Shown: positions 50,502 through 60,754, numbered from the stretch's first letter. The stretch: 64,000 bases of DNA from Salinibacterium sp. dk2585 (GCF_008001035.1 NZ_CP042856.1:1240001-1304000), one strand, 5' to 3'. Program-made: numbers and translations. Notes: generated by a model not told the origin, from the sequence alone.

Positions 50502-51479
50502 TCAGCGCAGGCTGCGGGCGAGTTCGACCGCCCAGTAGGTGAGCACGGTGTCGGCACCGGCGCGCAGGATGCCCACGATCGATTCCTCGATGGCCCGCTC
50601 GCGATCGATCCAGCCGTTCGCGGCGGCAGCCTCGATCATCGAGTACTCCCCCGAGACCTGGTAGGCCCACACGGGCACGTCGCTCGCGTCGGCGACATCG
50701 GCGAGCACGTCGAGGTAGCTCATGGCTGGCTTGACCATGACGATGTCGGCGCCTTCGGCGAGGTCGAGCAGTGCTTCGCGCAGCCCCTCCCGACGATTGG
50801 CGGGGTCCTGCTGGTACGTCTTGCGGTCTCCCTGCAGGCTCGAGTCGACGGCGTCGCGGAAGGGCCCGTAGAAGGCGGAGGCATACTTGGCGCTGTAGGC
50901 GAGGATCGCGGTGTCGGAGTAGCCCTCGGCGTCGAGGGCGTCGCGCACGGCGGCGACCTGGCCGTCCATCATGCCGCTGAGCCCCAGCAGCTGCGAGCCG
51001 CTTGCGGCTTGCGCGACTGCCATCTCGCGATAGCGTTCGAGCGTCGCGTCGTTGTCCACCCGGCCGGCGCCGTCGAGCACGCCGCAGTGGCCGTGGTCGG
51101 TGAACTCGTCGAGGCAGAGGTCCGTCTGCACGACGAGCGCGTCGCCTGCCTCCTCGACCGCGACGCGCGTCGCCACGTTCAGGATGCCGTCCTCATCGGT
51201 CGCGCCGCATCCGATCGCGTCTTTTGTCTCGGGAATCCCGAAGAGCATCACCCCGCCGAGCCCGGCCTCGGCCGCCTCGCCGATGACCCTGCGCAGGCCG
51301 TCGAGGTCATGCTGCATCACGCCCGGCATCGACGCGATAGGCGCCGGCTCAGAGATGCCCTCGCGCACGAAGACGGGGAGCACGAGCTGGGCTGGGTGGA
51401 TGCGTGTCTCCGCCACGAGGCGGCGCATCGCCGGGGTGCTGCGAAGGCGGCGTGGGCGGATTCCTGGGCCGGAAGTCAT
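50502..51479 (-). CDS. hemB: porphobilinogen synthase (ALA dehydratase)
   Basis: 325 aa. The active-site Lys pair is in [10 protein letters not shown] and [11 protein letters not shown]. The metal region reads [16 protein letters not shown]. It condenses two ALA molecules into porphobilinogen. The ATG overlaps the hemD stop by 4 nt. The 30-nt gap to hemL carries no strong terminator. Confidence 0.96.
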   Translation of the reverse strand: MTSGPGIRPRRLRSTPAMRRLVAETRIHPAQLVLPVFVREGISEPAPIASMPGVMQHDLDGLRRVIGEAAEAGLGGVMLFGIPETKDAIGCGATDEDGILNVATRVAVEEAGDALVVQTDLCLDEFTDHGHCGVLDGAGRVDNDATLERYREMAVAQAASGSQLLGLSGMMDGQVAAVRDALDAEGYSDTAILAYSAKYASAFYGPFRDAVDSSLQGDRKTYQQDPANRREGLREALLDLAEGADIVMVKPAMSYLDVLADVADASDVPVWAYQVSGEYSMIEAAAANGWIDRERAIEESIVGILRAGADTVLTYWAVELARSLR

Positions 51480-52225
51480 GCCGTCAATCCTACGAGGGCG
51501 TCGATGAGAGACTCCCCCTCGCTGCGCTCCGCGATGGCATCGACCCGCAGCCCGGATGCTGTGGCCGCCCGCGCTGTCGACTCACCGATGCAGACCACCT
51601 GGATGCCCTCCGGCAGCGGTGCGCACTGGGCGGCGAGGTGGCGCGCGGTGCTGCCAGAGGTGAGCAGGATCGCATCGATCACCCCCGCACGCACGGTCTT
51701 ACGCATCGCCGGGTCTAGCTCCACCGCGACCGTGCGATAGGCGGTCACGACGTCCAGGGTCAGGCCCCGGTCACGCAGCCCCGCCTCGAGGGTTTCGGCG
51801 GCGATCTCGGACTGCGGGAGCAGCACCCGGCCGGAGTCGTCGGGCCACTCGGCAAGCAGCCCGAGCGCGGAGTGGTCGTTGGCCGGCGTGAGATGCACCT
51901 CGGCCCCGCGCGCCTCGAGCGCGGCGGCGGTCGCGGGACCAACGGCCGCGACGCGGGTCGTCGACGGCAGGGCCGCGAGCACCTCGCCGAGCGCCTCGGC
52001 CGTCGTCGCACTCGTCACCACGAGCCAGTCGTATGCTCCCGCGGCCAAGCGAGCGATCGCATCCTCCAGCGGGCGACGGTCGTCTGGCTCGCCGAAATCG
52101 ATGAGCGGCGCGACGAGGGGCACGCCCCCGAGGGCACGCACCCCCGCGGCCAGGCGGTCGCCGAACTCCCCACCTCGGGGAATCAGCACCCGGCATCCGT
52201 CGAGAGGCGTGCGCGCCGCGGACAT
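51476..52225 (-). CDS. hemD: uroporphyrinogen-III synthase
   Basis: 249 aa. HemD is poorly conserved; the support is the two-lobe pattern ([51 protein letters not shown], then [11 protein letters not shown]) and its place between hemC and hemB. It cyclises hydroxymethylbilane to uroporphyrinogen III. Confidence 0.92.
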   Translation of the reverse strand: MSAARTPLDGCRVLIPRGGEFGDRLAAGVRALGGVPLVAPLIDFGEPDDRRPLEDAIARLAAGAYDWLVVTSATTAEALGEVLAALPSTTRVAAVGPATAAALEARGAEVHLTPANDHSALGLLAEWPDDSGRVLLPQSEIAAETLEAGLRDRGLTLDVVTAYRTVAVELDPAMRKTVRAGVIDAILLTSGSTARHLAAQCAPLPEGIQVVCIGESTARAATASGLRVDAIAERSEGESLIDALVGLTA

Positions 52226-52228
52226 GGC

Positions 52229-53173
52229 TCAGGAAAGCGGTGCGAGGTCGGCGGCACCCCGCTCGAGTAGCTCATCCGCCGCCCGCTCGCCGAGTTCGCG
52301 CGCCTGCATCTCACGCTCGGCGGCGGAACCCTCCAGCACTGCGCCGTGCGATGCCGTGAGGGACTGCGTGCCGTCAATGCTGTAGACGGTCGCCGTCAGC
52401 AGCAGGAGCTGGCTGTCGACGATCGCGGTCGCGCCGACGGGCGCCGCGCATCCGGCCTCGAGGCGTGCGAGCACGGAGCGTTCCGCGGTCGAGGTCTGGC
52501 GGGCCGTGCCGTGGTCGATCGCCTGCACCACGCGGTCGAGCGCGGGCTCGGGGGCGGCACGCATCTCGATTGCGAGGGCACCCTGCCCCGGAGCGGAAGG
52601 GTGCTCGTCGAGGTCGAAGAAGTCTGTCACGACCTCGAGCCGGTCGACACGGCCAAGCCCCGCCGCCGCGAGCACGACGGCGTCGAGCTCCCCGGAGGTC
52701 ACAAAGCCGATACGCGTGTCGATGTTGCCCCGGATGTCGCGCACGTCGAGGTCGGCACGGCGGGCGCGCAACTGCGCCACGCGTCGCGGCGAGCCGGTGC
52801 CGACGGATGCACCCTCGGGCAGCGCCTCGAGCGTCACGCCATCGCGCGCGACGAGGGCGTCGCGGGCATCCGCCCTCTTGGGCACGGCCCCGATGCGCAG
52901 GCCCGGCGCGGGAGCTGTCGGAAGGTCCTTGAGGGAGTGCACGACAAGGTCGCACTCGCCCGCGAGGAGCGCCTCGCGGAGCGCGCTAGCGAAGACTCCT
53001 GTGCCACCGAGGCTCGAGAGGGAGGCGCGGCTGGTGTCGCCCTCCGTCGTCACGCGCACGATTTCGACCTCGCGGCCGGAGACGGCACGGATCTTTTCGG
53101 CCATGTGGCCCGTCTGGGCGAGGGCGAGCGCGCTGCCCCTCGTGCCGATACGGATCGGCTCGCGGGCGCTCAC
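52229..53173 (-). CDS. hemC: hydroxymethylbilane synthase
   Basis: 314 aa. IRIGTRGSALALAQT at the start and LARLEAGCAAPVGA with the dipyrromethane-cofactor Cys are diagnostic. It polymerises porphobilinogen. The start overlaps the ferrochelatase stop by 4 nt and the stop is 3 nt before hemD. Confidence 0.96.
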   Translation of the reverse strand: MSAREPIRIGTRGSALALAQTGHMAEKIRAVSGREVEIVRVTTEGDTSRASLSSLGGTGVFASALREALLAGECDLVVHSLKDLPTAPAPGLRIGAVPKRADARDALVARDGVTLEALPEGASVGTGSPRRVAQLRARRADLDVRDIRGNIDTRIGFVTSGELDAVVLAAAGLGRVDRLEVVTDFFDLDEHPSAPGQGALAIEMRAAPEPALDRVVQAIDHGTARQTSTAERSVLARLEAGCAAPVGATAIVDSQLLLLTATVYSIDGTQSLTASHGAVLEGSAAEREMQARELGERAADELLERGAADLAPLS

Positions 53174-54315
53174 GGCGCGATCCCCGCGAGGGCGGGCTTG
53201 AAGCCGAGCCGCACGTTCTCACAGCATCCGGGCCGACACACGTCGTACCAGGGGCCGAGGGATGTCACGGCGGGGCGCTCCTCGACGGGAACGCCGTCGC
53301 GCCGCTCAAGCACGAGGTCGACGAGGCCGGAGACGAATGCGCGATGCACGCCGGGCGTGGGCACGCGAATCGCCGCGACGCCGTGTTGCTCGGAGGTCTG
53401 CATGGCCTCGGTGTCGAGGTCCCATTTGACCTCCATGTGGTCGCTCACGAAGCCGAGCGGCACGATCACGACGGCCTTGATGCCCTTCGCGGCGAGTTGC
53501 TCGATCTCGTCATTGATGTCGGGCTCGAGCCAGGGCTGGCTGGGCGGGCCGCTGCGAGACTGGTAGACGAGTGTCCAGGCGACCTCGCGGCCGGCCATGA
53601 CGGCCTCGGCGACCGCGAGGTGCTGGGCTGCGTAGGCGCCACCCTCACCGAAGCCGCGCTCTGCCGGCCCGCTTCTCGCGGCATCCGTCGTCGGGATGGA
53701 GTGCGTCGAGAAGAGCACGTGCGTCTCCGAGGGAGCGAAGCCACGCCCAGCGAGCTCCTCGAGTCCCGAGGAGACACCCTCGACGAAGGGCTCGACGAAG
53801 CCGGGGTGGTCGAAGAACTGCCGCACCTTGTCGATCGTGACAATGCCCTCGAGCCCGGTCTCGGCGAGAGCGCCGGCAAAGTCTTCGCGGTACTGGCGGC
53901 AGCTCGAGTAGGAGCTGTAGGCGCTCGTACCGATCGCGATGAGGGTGCGGTGCCCGTCGTCGTGCGCCTGCTGCAGCGCCTCAGAGACATACGGCGCCCA
54001 GTTGCGGTTGCCCCAGTAGACAGGCAGGTCGATGCCGCGCCGCTCGAGCTCGGCCTCGATCGCGGCCTTGAGCTCGCGGTTCTGGTCGTTGATGGGGCTG
54101 ACGCCGCCGAAGGCGCGGTAGTGGTGGGCGACCTCTTCGAGTCGCTCGTCGGGGATGCCGCGGCCGCGGGTCACATTCCGCAGGAACGGGATCACGTCGT
54201 CCTGGCCCTCGGGCCCGCCAAAGGAAGCGAGCAGGATGGCGTCGTAGGCGACGGGCTCGGTCACATGCTCAGCACCGTCTGCCGCGGCAGCACTTGCTCC
54301 CGGCACGACACTCAC
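53170..54315 (-). CDS. cpfC: coproporphyrin ferrochelatase CpfC
   Basis: 381 aa from GTG 54313-54315, which overlaps the chdC stop (GTGA). Ferrochelatase marks: AILLASFGGPEG, GGVSPINDQNRELK, FSTHSIP with the metal-site His, and the second lobe VVIVPLGFVSDHMEVKWDLD. The C-terminus CRPGCCENVRLGF carries Cys residues that, with an internal Cys, suit the [2Fe-2S] cluster of actinobacterial ferrochelatases. It inserts iron into coproporphyrin III. Also known as hemH. Confidence 0.95.
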   Translation of the reverse strand: MSVVPGASAAAADGAEHVTEPVAYDAILLASFGGPEGQDDVIPFLRNVTRGRGIPDERLEEVAHHYRAFGGVSPINDQNRELKAAIEAELERRGIDLPVYWGNRNWAPYVSEALQQAHDDGHRTLIAIGTSAYSSYSSCRQYREDFAGALAETGLEGIVTIDKVRQFFDHPGFVEPFVEGVSSGLEELAGRGFAPSETHVLFSTHSIPTTDAARSGPAERGFGEGGAYAAQHLAVAEAVMAGREVAWTLVYQSRSGPPSQPWLEPDINDEIEQLAAKGIKAVVIVPLGFVSDHMEVKWDLDTEAMQTSEQHGVAAIRVPTPGVHRAFVSGLVDLVLERRDGVPVEERPAVTSLGPWYDVCRPGCCENVRLGFKPALAGIAP

Positions 54316-55040
54316 GAGAGCACGTCCACGAGCTCGCTCAGGTCGATGCGGCGGCCCGTGTAGAACGGGACTTCCTCGCGCACGTGCATGCGCGCATCCG
54401 TCGCCCGCAGGTGTCGCATGAGGTCGACCAGTTCGAGCAGGTTGTCGGCCTCGAGTGCGAGGATCCACTCGTAGTCGCCGAGCGCGAAGGATGCCACGGT
54501 GTTGGCAAGCACATTGGGGAATGCCCCGCCCAGGCGCCCGTGCTTGCCCAGCATCGAGCGGCGCTCTGCCGGGTCCATGAGGTACCACTCGTAGCTGCGC
54601 ACGAAGGGGTACACGGTGAGCCAGTCAGCAGGCTCCTTGCCGCGCATGAAGGACGGGATGTGATCGGCAGAGAACTCGGCGTCGCGGTGCACGCCCATGG
54701 CGTTCCAGGTCGGAAGGAGTGGGCGCAGGATGCTCGTGCGCCGCAGGTCGCGCAGGGCCGCCTGGATCGCCTCGGGTGAGGTGCCGTGCAGCCAGAGCAT
54801 CACGTCGGCGTCGGCGCGGATCGACGAGACGTCATAGACCCCCCGAAGTGTCGTGCCGTTCGCCTCGACCTGCTCGATCGTCGCGCGCAGCTCAGCCTGC
54901 GCGGCCGGGTCGATCGCCGGAGTGCCCGCCGCGTGCGCCTGCGGGTCCTTGCGCAGCACCGCCCAGAGCGTGTACTCGGTCTCACCAGAAACCGGGGTGA
55001 CGATGGGGGCGACAGACGGTGAGGGAGGGGTCGAGGTCAT
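54312..55040 (-). CDS. chdC: coproheme decarboxylase ChdC (HemQ)
   Basis: 242 aa. The chlorite-dismutase-like fold is shown by TEYTLWAVLRKD, WYLMDPAERRSMLGKHGRLG, FALGDYEWILALEADNLLELVDLMRHLRATDARMH and the heme-side Tyr region. It turns coproheme into protoheme with H2O2 and is diagnostic of the coproporphyrin-dependent pathway. It precedes cpfC, overlapping by 4 nt. Confidence 0.96.
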   Translation of the reverse strand: MTSTPPSPSVAPIVTPVSGETEYTLWAVLRKDPQAHAAGTPAIDPAAQAELRATIEQVEANGTTLRGVYDVSSIRADADVMLWLHGTSPEAIQAALRDLRRTSILRPLLPTWNAMGVHRDAEFSADHIPSFMRGKEPADWLTVYPFVRSYEWYLMDPAERRSMLGKHGRLGGAFPNVLANTVASFALGDYEWILALEADNLLELVDLMRHLRATDARMHVREEVPFYTGRRIDLSELVDVLS

Positions 55041-55095
55041 GCCTCAATCATCCTCTCGCGCCGCTGAGAATCGAAATCCTGCCGCACGCCGGTGC

Positions 55096-56508
55096 TCAGG
55101 TTGCGGCTTCCTCCGTGAGGCGGGCGGCAAGCGCGCGTGCCTCCGTCTGCGCGTGGCCGACCACCGCCGCGAGGCCCGTGCCCGCGACCGTCTCGCCGAG
55201 CCGCGTGATGCCGTCATCCGCCGGCCTGCGATCCGGCGTGCCCGCGACCCAGTCCGTGCGGGCGAAGCCGAGCACCTCGCCGCGGGAGAGCCGCGTGCCG
55301 AGCAGCCTCGACGCGTCGCCGATGGCCAGCTCCAGGAAGGCGGTCTCGTCGTGCCTCTCCACCCGGCGGGCGTCGTAGGAGAGCCTCAGCACGTGCCGGT
55401 GCTCCCCCGCCTTCTTCCCCAACCAGGCCCACTTCGCGCTGGAATGCGTCAGCGCCTTCGCTGTGATCGTCGAGCAGCCCTCGGCGACGAGCACGCCCGT
55501 GCCGCGGGGTGCGCGGTCGAGCTCCTGCGATCGCACGACGAGGGTCGCGAGCGCGATTCGGGACTCCTCCGCGTCCGGCCAAATGCCCTCACGCTCGGTC
55601 AGCCCCCGGTCGGGAGCGGCGACCACGACGGCGCGGGCCGTGAGCCGGGTGCCGTCAGTGAGCGTCACGCCCGAGGCATCCGCGGCCTCGACGGCAGCGC
55701 CATACTTCACCTCGACGCCGAAGCGCTCGAGCGCAGACACGAGTGCCGTGACGAGCCGCGACACTCCCCCGCGGATGCCCGCCACAGCGGAGCCAGCGGG
55801 TGCCGCCGCCCGCAGCGCCCGCACGGTCGAGGCGAGCGACGCCTCGCGCTTGAGACCGGCGCGGAGCCCAGGCGCCACGGCGTCCACCGCGAGGGAGTCC
55901 GGATGCCGCGAGTGCACCCCCATGGTGACCGGCGCCACCAAACGCTCCACGACGCGAACGCCCATGCGCCGACGAACGAGAGCCCCCAGGGTTGACTCGC
56001 GGGAACCGATCACCCCCGGCATGAGCGAGTCGAGCTGAGCTCGAAGGGCCGCACGGAGGCCGATGACGCGTATCACGTCCGCCGCGAGCGGCACCGACGG
56101 GATGCCGAGCAGCCCGGCCTTGGGCAGAGGCATTGCATTGGAGTCGTTCGCCTGCAGCCAAGCCCCCGCGGCATCAGGGAGCTCGATGTCATCGCCGAGG
56201 CTGAGGCGCTCCAGGAGATCGGCGACTGTGTGCCGACGGGTGGCGAAACTCTCGGCACCCGCGTCGAGCGTGAGCCCGTCGACCACCTGGGAGCGCACCT
56301 TGCCGCCCGCACGGTCGCTCGCCTCGAGCACGACAACCGAGAGGCCGGCGAGCACCAACTCGCGGGCGGCCACAAGGCCGGCGACGCCGGCCCCGACGAC
56401 GATGCAGTCGGCGACGTGGGCGGGCGACTCGGGCTCAGCGGTCGGCGCCCCAAGCGGCGCGTCGTCCCGGCCCTCGCCGGGCACCTCGCTCTCGGCAGGA
56501 CCGGTCAT
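55096..56508 (-). CDS. cgoX: coproporphyrinogen III oxidase CgoX (HemY type)
   Basis: 470 aa from ATG 56508 (GGGAGTGA upstream); an earlier frame overlaps hemE. The FAD-binding motif IVVGAGVAGLVAARELVLAG and EASDRAGGKVRS match HemY-type protoporphyrinogen oxidases, with a C-terminal segment DDGITRLGETVAGTGLAAVVGHA. In Gram-positives it oxidises coproporphyrinogen III to coproporphyrin III. Between hemE and chdC. Confidence 0.94.
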   Translation of the reverse strand: MTGPAESEVPGEGRDDAPLGAPTAEPESPAHVADCIVVGAGVAGLVAARELVLAGLSVVVLEASDRAGGKVRSQVVDGLTLDAGAESFATRRHTVADLLERLSLGDDIELPDAAGAWLQANDSNAMPLPKAGLLGIPSVPLAADVIRVIGLRAALRAQLDSLMPGVIGSRESTLGALVRRRMGVRVVERLVAPVTMGVHSRHPDSLAVDAVAPGLRAGLKREASLASTVRALRAAAPAGSAVAGIRGGVSRLVTALVSALERFGVEVKYGAAVEAADASGVTLTDGTRLTARAVVVAAPDRGLTEREGIWPDAEESRIALATLVVRSQELDRAPRGTGVLVAEGCSTITAKALTHSSAKWAWLGKKAGEHRHVLRLSYDARRVERHDETAFLELAIGDASRLLGTRLSRGEVLGFARTDWVAGTPDRRPADDGITRLGETVAGTGLAAVVGHAQTEARALAARLTEEAAT

Positions 56509-56518
56509 CGTCTGACGG

Positions 56519-57589
56519 TCACTCCCCCGCCGCACCGATCGAGTGCACGAGCTCGACGATGCGCGTCAGCACCGTCGGGTCGGTCTCCGGCGGCACGCCG
56601 TGTCCGAGGTTCACGACGTGGGCGGGAGCCTCACCGCCGCGGGTGATCACGTCGCGCACGTGGCTCTCGAGCACGGGCCACGGCGCGGCAAGCAGCGCAG
56701 GGTCGATGTTGCCCTGCAAGGGGACGGAACCCCCGAGGCGACGGTTCGCCTCGTCGAGAGGGATGCGGTGGTCGACCCCGACGACGTCCGCGCCGACATC
56801 GCGCATCGCGGCGAGCAACTCGCCCGTGCCGACGCCGAAGTGCACCTTGGAGACCGGCAGGTCATCGATGTGCGAGAAGGCGCGCCGGGAATGGGGCGCG
56901 ACCCGCAGTTCGTAGTCGGTCAGCGAGAGGGAGCCCGCCCAGGAGTCAAAGAGCTGCGCGGCGCTCGCGCCCGCCATCAGCTGGGCGCGCAGGAAGGCGC
57001 CCGTGACGTCGGCGGTCCAGTCAAGGAGCCGGGCCCACACCTCGGGCTCGGAGTGCATGAGGGCCCGTGTGCGCAATTGCTCGCGCGACGGCCCGCCCTC
57101 GACGAGGTACGAGGCGAGCGTGAACGGCGCGCCCGCGAAGCCAATGAGCGGCGTGTCGCCGAGCTCCTCGACGGTCATGCCGACCGCCTCGGTGATGGGG
57201 GCAAGGGAATCCGGGTCGAGTTCGGGAAGCGCTGCGACATCCGCCGCCGACCTCACCGGGTTGTCGAGGACCGGGCCTCGGCCCGCGACGATCTCAACCC
57301 CGACACCCGCCAGTCGCAGGGGGATCACGATGTCGCTGAAGAAGATCGCGGCGTCCACGCCGTGGCGCCGCACCGGCTGCAGTGTGATCTCGCTTGCCAT
57401 GGACGGGGTCAGGCACGAGTCAAGCATCGCGGTGCCCTCACGCAGCTCGCGGTACTCGGGAAGCGAGCGGCCCGCCTGCCGCATGAACCAGACGGGAAGG
57501 GGCGACACGCGCTCGCCCCGGTAGCTGCGGATAAGGGCGGAGCCGGCCGTGCGGCCGGTCACGAGGGGATGCTGGTCAGGAAGGCTCAC
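56519..57589 (-). CDS. hemE: uroporphyrinogen decarboxylase
   Basis: 356 aa. The N-terminal [19 protein letters not shown] and the [27 protein letters not shown] and [13 protein letters not shown] segments are signatures. It decarboxylates uroporphyrinogen III to coproporphyrinogen III. First gene of the minus-strand heme run, divergent from hemA (39 nt between starts). Confidence 0.96.
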   Translation of the reverse strand: MSLPDQHPLVTGRTAGSALIRSYRGERVSPLPVWFMRQAGRSLPEYRELREGTAMLDSCLTPSMASEITLQPVRRHGVDAAIFFSDIVIPLRLAGVGVEIVAGRGPVLDNPVRSAADVAALPELDPDSLAPITEAVGMTVEELGDTPLIGFAGAPFTLASYLVEGGPSREQLRTRALMHSEPEVWARLLDWTADVTGAFLRAQLMAGASAAQLFDSWAGSLSLTDYELRVAPHSRRAFSHIDDLPVSKVHFGVGTGELLAAMRDVGADVVGVDHRIPLDEANRRLGGSVPLQGNIDPALLAAPWPVLESHVRDVITRGGEAPAHVVNLGHGVPPETDPTVLTRIVELVHSIGAAGE

Positions 57590-57616
57590 ACGTCAAGTCT
57601 GTCATCGATGGGCGAG

Positions 57617-57622
57617 TACCAT
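57617..57622 (+). promoter_or_regulatory. putative -10 box of leaderless hemA mRNA
   Basis: TACCAT followed by 6 nt and GTG 57629, with no ribosome site between them. Confidence 0.5.
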
Positions 57623-57628
57623 GGATGG

Positions 57629-58900
57629 GTGCTCGTCTGCCTCTCCGCCAACCACAGCAGTGCGAGTTTCGACGTACTCGAACGCCTGTCTGCGGGCGGC
57701 GCCGATATCGGCCCGCGCTTCGTGCGGGACAACGAATTCGTGCAAGGTGCCGTCGTGCTCGCCACGTGCAACCGATTCGAGGCGTACCTCGATGTCGACG
57801 AGACGCGGGTGCACGATCGGGCCGAAGCGGCCGAGAAGATCCTCGGCGCGCTGGCCGAGTCGAGCGGCATCGACTGCCGGCAACTCGAGTCCTCTGTCGA
57901 GGCGATCGACGGTGACGAGGTCGTGCACCACCTCTTCGCGGTGTCGTCCGGCCTCAAGTCCGTTGTCGTCGGCGAAGACGAGATCGCCGGCCAGGTGCGC
58001 CGATCGCTCGATGCCGCGCGCACGCTCGGCACCGCCACCTCCAGTCTCGAACGCCTCTTCCAGAAGGCCTCGACGGCGTCTCGCGGCGTGAAGACCCGCA
58101 CCGCCATCGGCCACGCAGGGCGCTCCGTCGTGCGCCTGGCCCTCCAACTCGCCTCCAGCCGCATCTCCGACTGGTCGCAGACCCACGTGCTCCTGATCGG
58201 CACTGGCGCGTATGCCGCCACCACGGTCGCCGCGCTCCGCGACCGCGGGGTCCAGCAGATCACGGTGTTCTCACCCTCCGGCAGGGCCGCGAAGTTCGCC
58301 GCTCGACTGGGACTCGTCGCGACGGAAGACCTGCCGGCCGCCCTCGATGCCGCGGGTGTCGTCATCACCTGCACGAGCCGCCCCGAGCCGGTCGTCACGC
58401 CCGAGGTGGTGCACGAGGGCGAACGTCGCCTCGTGGTCGATCTCGGTCTGCCGCGCAACGTCGACCCCGCGGTCGCCCACATCACGGGCATCGAGTTGCT
58501 CGACCTCGAGACCATCCGCCTCCACGCTCCCCTCGAGGAGCTGACTGCTACAAGCGATGCGCACGAACTCGTGCTCGACGCCGCTGCCGAGTTTCACGCG
58601 AGGGAGGCCGAACGTCGTGCCGGCCCCGCCATCACCGCGATGCGCGGTCGCGCATTCGAGATCCTCGACGCCGAGATCGAGCGCGCGAAGCGCCGCGGCA
58701 CCTGGACGGAGGAGTCCGAGGCCGACATGCGCCACCTGCTGGGCGTGCTGCTGCATACGCCCTCCGAACGAGCCCGGCAGGCAGCCCGCGAGGGTGACGT
58801 CGAGTCAGTGTTCGCCGCGGTGGAGACCCTGATCGGGCCGGTCGACAACGTCAATCTCGCGAGCCGGGACGAAGACCGCGAGGAGCAGCTCCCCGCCTGA
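57629..58900 (+). CDS. hemA: glutamyl-tRNA reductase
   Basis: 423 aa from GTG 57629, the start matching the family N-terminus (VLVCLSANHSSASFDVLERL). The catalytic Cys is in LATCNRFEAYL; the glutamyl-binding loop is GLKSVVVGEDEIAGQVR and the NADPH motif is IGTGAYAATTV. It reduces glutamyl-tRNA to glutamate-1-semialdehyde, the committed step. A longer frame exists upstream but runs through hemE. It converges on the helicase gene. Confidence 0.95.
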   Translation: MLVCLSANHSSASFDVLERLSAGGADIGPRFVRDNEFVQGAVVLATCNRFEAYLDVDETRVHDRAEAAEKILGALAESSGIDCRQLESSVEAIDGDEVVHHLFAVSSGLKSVVVGEDEIAGQVRRSLDAARTLGTATSSLERLFQKASTASRGVKTRTAIGHAGRSVVRLALQLASSRISDWSQTHVLLIGTGAYAATTVAALRDRGVQQITVFSPSGRAAKFAARLGLVATEDLPAALDAAGVVITCTSRPEPVVTPEVVHEGERRLVVDLGLPRNVDPAVAHITGIELLDLETIRLHAPLEELTATSDAHELVLDAAAEFHAREAERRAGPAITAMRGRAFEILDAEIERAKRRGTWTEESEADMRHLLGVLLHTPSERARQAAREGDVESVFAAVETLIGPVDNVNLASRDEDREEQLPA

Positions 58901-58936
58901 GGCCCAATGCCTCGGCGGTGCGGCCGCCGCCTCAGG
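58896..58936. terminator. bidirectional hairpin between hemA and the helicase gene
   Basis: CCTGAGGC (58896-58903) pairs with GCCTCAGG (58929-58936), with an inner GGCGG/CCGCC stem. It overlaps both stop codons. Confidence 0.55.
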
Positions 58937-60746
58937 AGTTGTAGCGCATGGCTCCCCGACGCAGCAGGTCGATCCTCGCCTGCAACTGGGCGACGCTCGC
59001 CTGCGGAACCGCCGGCCCTCCGGCCATCCGACGGAGTTCGGCGTGGATGTGGGCGTGCTGTTCACCCGTGCGCTTGGCCCGCATGCCCACGAGGCTGTTG
59101 AGGAGCTTGCGCTGCTCCTTCAGGGTGCGGTGGAGCGGCTGATCCTCCTGCACCTCACTCTCGAAGGCCTCGGCGATGCGCTGACGCCCTTCCGAACGAC
59201 GCGACTGCCGTGCCTGGCGGGCCTGCAGCAGCTCACGCACCTGCTCGGGCTCAAGCAGCCCAGGCAGGCCGAGGAAGTCGAGTTCCTCCAGGCTGCCAAC
59301 CTCCGCCTGGAACCCGAACTCTCCCCCGTCGTAGAGCACGCGGTCGAACTGCGCTTCTGAGCCGAGCGCCTTGAAGTCGAAGAGGTCGGCGTCGGCCGAC
59401 GCCGACTCGGTGCGGTTCGCGGCGTCGAGGGCGTCATCGTCGAGCACGATCTCCTCGAGACCGTCCTCGTTGACTTCTCTGTCGAGGGCGTGGTCGCGTT
59501 CGAGCTCCATCGTCTGCGCGAGCGCCATGAGCGCGGGAACGTTCGGCAGGAAGATGGATGCCGTCTCACCTCGCCTCCGTGTGCGCACGAAGCGACCGAT
59601 GGCCTGCGCGAAGAAGAGGGGCGTGGAGGCGGATGTCGCGTAGACGCCGACACCCAGGCGCGGAACGTCGACCCCCTCCGACACCATGCGCACGGCGACC
59701 ATCCACCGTGACGTTCCCGCCGAGAACTCGGCGATCCGATCGCTCGCGGCCTTCTCGTCTGAGAGCACGACGGTCGGTTCCTCGCCCGTGATCTGCTTGA
59801 GGATGTCCGCGTAGGCTCGGGCCGCGAAGTGGTCCGTCGCGATCACGAGGCCGCCGGCATCCGGCACGCCGTTGCGCACTTCAGTGAGTCGCCGGTTCGC
59901 GGCCTTCAACACGGAGGGAATCCAGTCCCCCTCGGGGTCGAGCGCCGTGCGCCAGGCCTGCGCCGTGACATCCTTCGTGTCGCCCTGCCCCAGGTGCGCT
60001 TCCATCTCGTCGCCCGTGCGCGTGCGCCAGCGCATCCTGCCCGCATAGGAGAGGAAGATGACGGGACGCACGACGCCGTCTGCGAGAGCGCGGCCGTAGC
60101 CGTAGGTGTAGTCGGACTGGGAGGTTCGGATGCCGTTCTCGTCGGGATGGTAGGTCACGAACGGGATCGGCGCCGTGTCGGAGCGGAACGGCGTACCCGT
60201 GAGGGAGAGACGTCGCACTGCCGGCTCGAATGCCTCGCGGATCGCATCACCCCAGCTGAGCGCATCGCCGCCGTGGTGCACCTCGTCGAGGATCACAAGC
60301 GACCGGCCCTGCTCGGTCATGTGGCGATGGAGCGATGCTCGCGTGGCGACCTGCGCGTAGGTCACGGCGACGCCATGGAAGTGTCGCCCGTGCGTGCCGT
60401 CGGCATTGCGGAACGAGGGGTCAAGCCGGATGCCCACGCGGTGGGCGGCCTCCGCCCACTGGGTCTTGAGGTGCTCGGTGGGGGCCACGACCGTCACACG
60501 GTTGATGACGCCGCTAGCAAGGAGTTCCGTCGCGATTCGGAGCGCGAACGTCGTCTTGCCTGCGCCCGGTGTCGCGGCGGCGAGGAAGTCGCGGGGTTGG
60601 CGTTCGAGGTAGAGGTCGAGCGCTTCCTGCTGCCACGCTCGCAGCTTGTTTGCGGTGCCCCTCGCCGCCCGCTCGGGGAAGGCGGGGGAAAGGTGCTCGG
60701 CCGCGAATGTGCCGACTGGCCGACCGAAGTTCGCGGAGGTGTTCAC
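58932..60746 (-). CDS. DEAD/DEAH-box helicase (XPB-like superfamily 2)
   Basis: 604 aa from GTG 60746. Walker A ATPGAGKTTFA, DEVHHGGD, SLTGTPFR and QAIGRFVRTRRRGE are the helicase motifs, preceded by RAWQQEALDLYLERQPRDFLAAATPG. The C-terminal 180 residues are helical and charged. TACCAT lies 8 nt before the GTG, suggesting a leaderless mRNA. Actinobacterial members of this type have no settled role; DNA repair is likely. Confidence 0.9.
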   Translation of the reverse strand: MNTSANFGRPVGTFAAEHLSPAFPERAARGTANKLRAWQQEALDLYLERQPRDFLAAATPGAGKTTFALRIATELLASGVINRVTVVAPTEHLKTQWAEAAHRVGIRLDPSFRNADGTHGRHFHGVAVTYAQVATRASLHRHMTEQGRSLVILDEVHHGGDALSWGDAIREAFEPAVRRLSLTGTPFRSDTAPIPFVTYHPDENGIRTSQSDYTYGYGRALADGVVRPVIFLSYAGRMRWRTRTGDEMEAHLGQGDTKDVTAQAWRTALDPEGDWIPSVLKAANRRLTEVRNGVPDAGGLVIATDHFAARAYADILKQITGEEPTVVLSDEKAASDRIAEFSAGTSRWMVAVRMVSEGVDVPRLGVGVYATSASTPLFFAQAIGRFVRTRRRGETASIFLPNVPALMALAQTMELERDHALDREVNEDGLEEIVLDDDALDAANRTESASADADLFDFKALGSEAQFDRVLYDGGEFGFQAEVGSLEELDFLGLPGLLEPEQVRELLQARQARQSRRSEGRQRIAEAFESEVQEDQPLHRTLKEQRKLLNSLVGMRAKRTGEQHAHIHAELRRMAGGPAVPQASVAQLQARIDLLRRGAMRYNS

Positions 60747-60754
60747 TGGAGACA

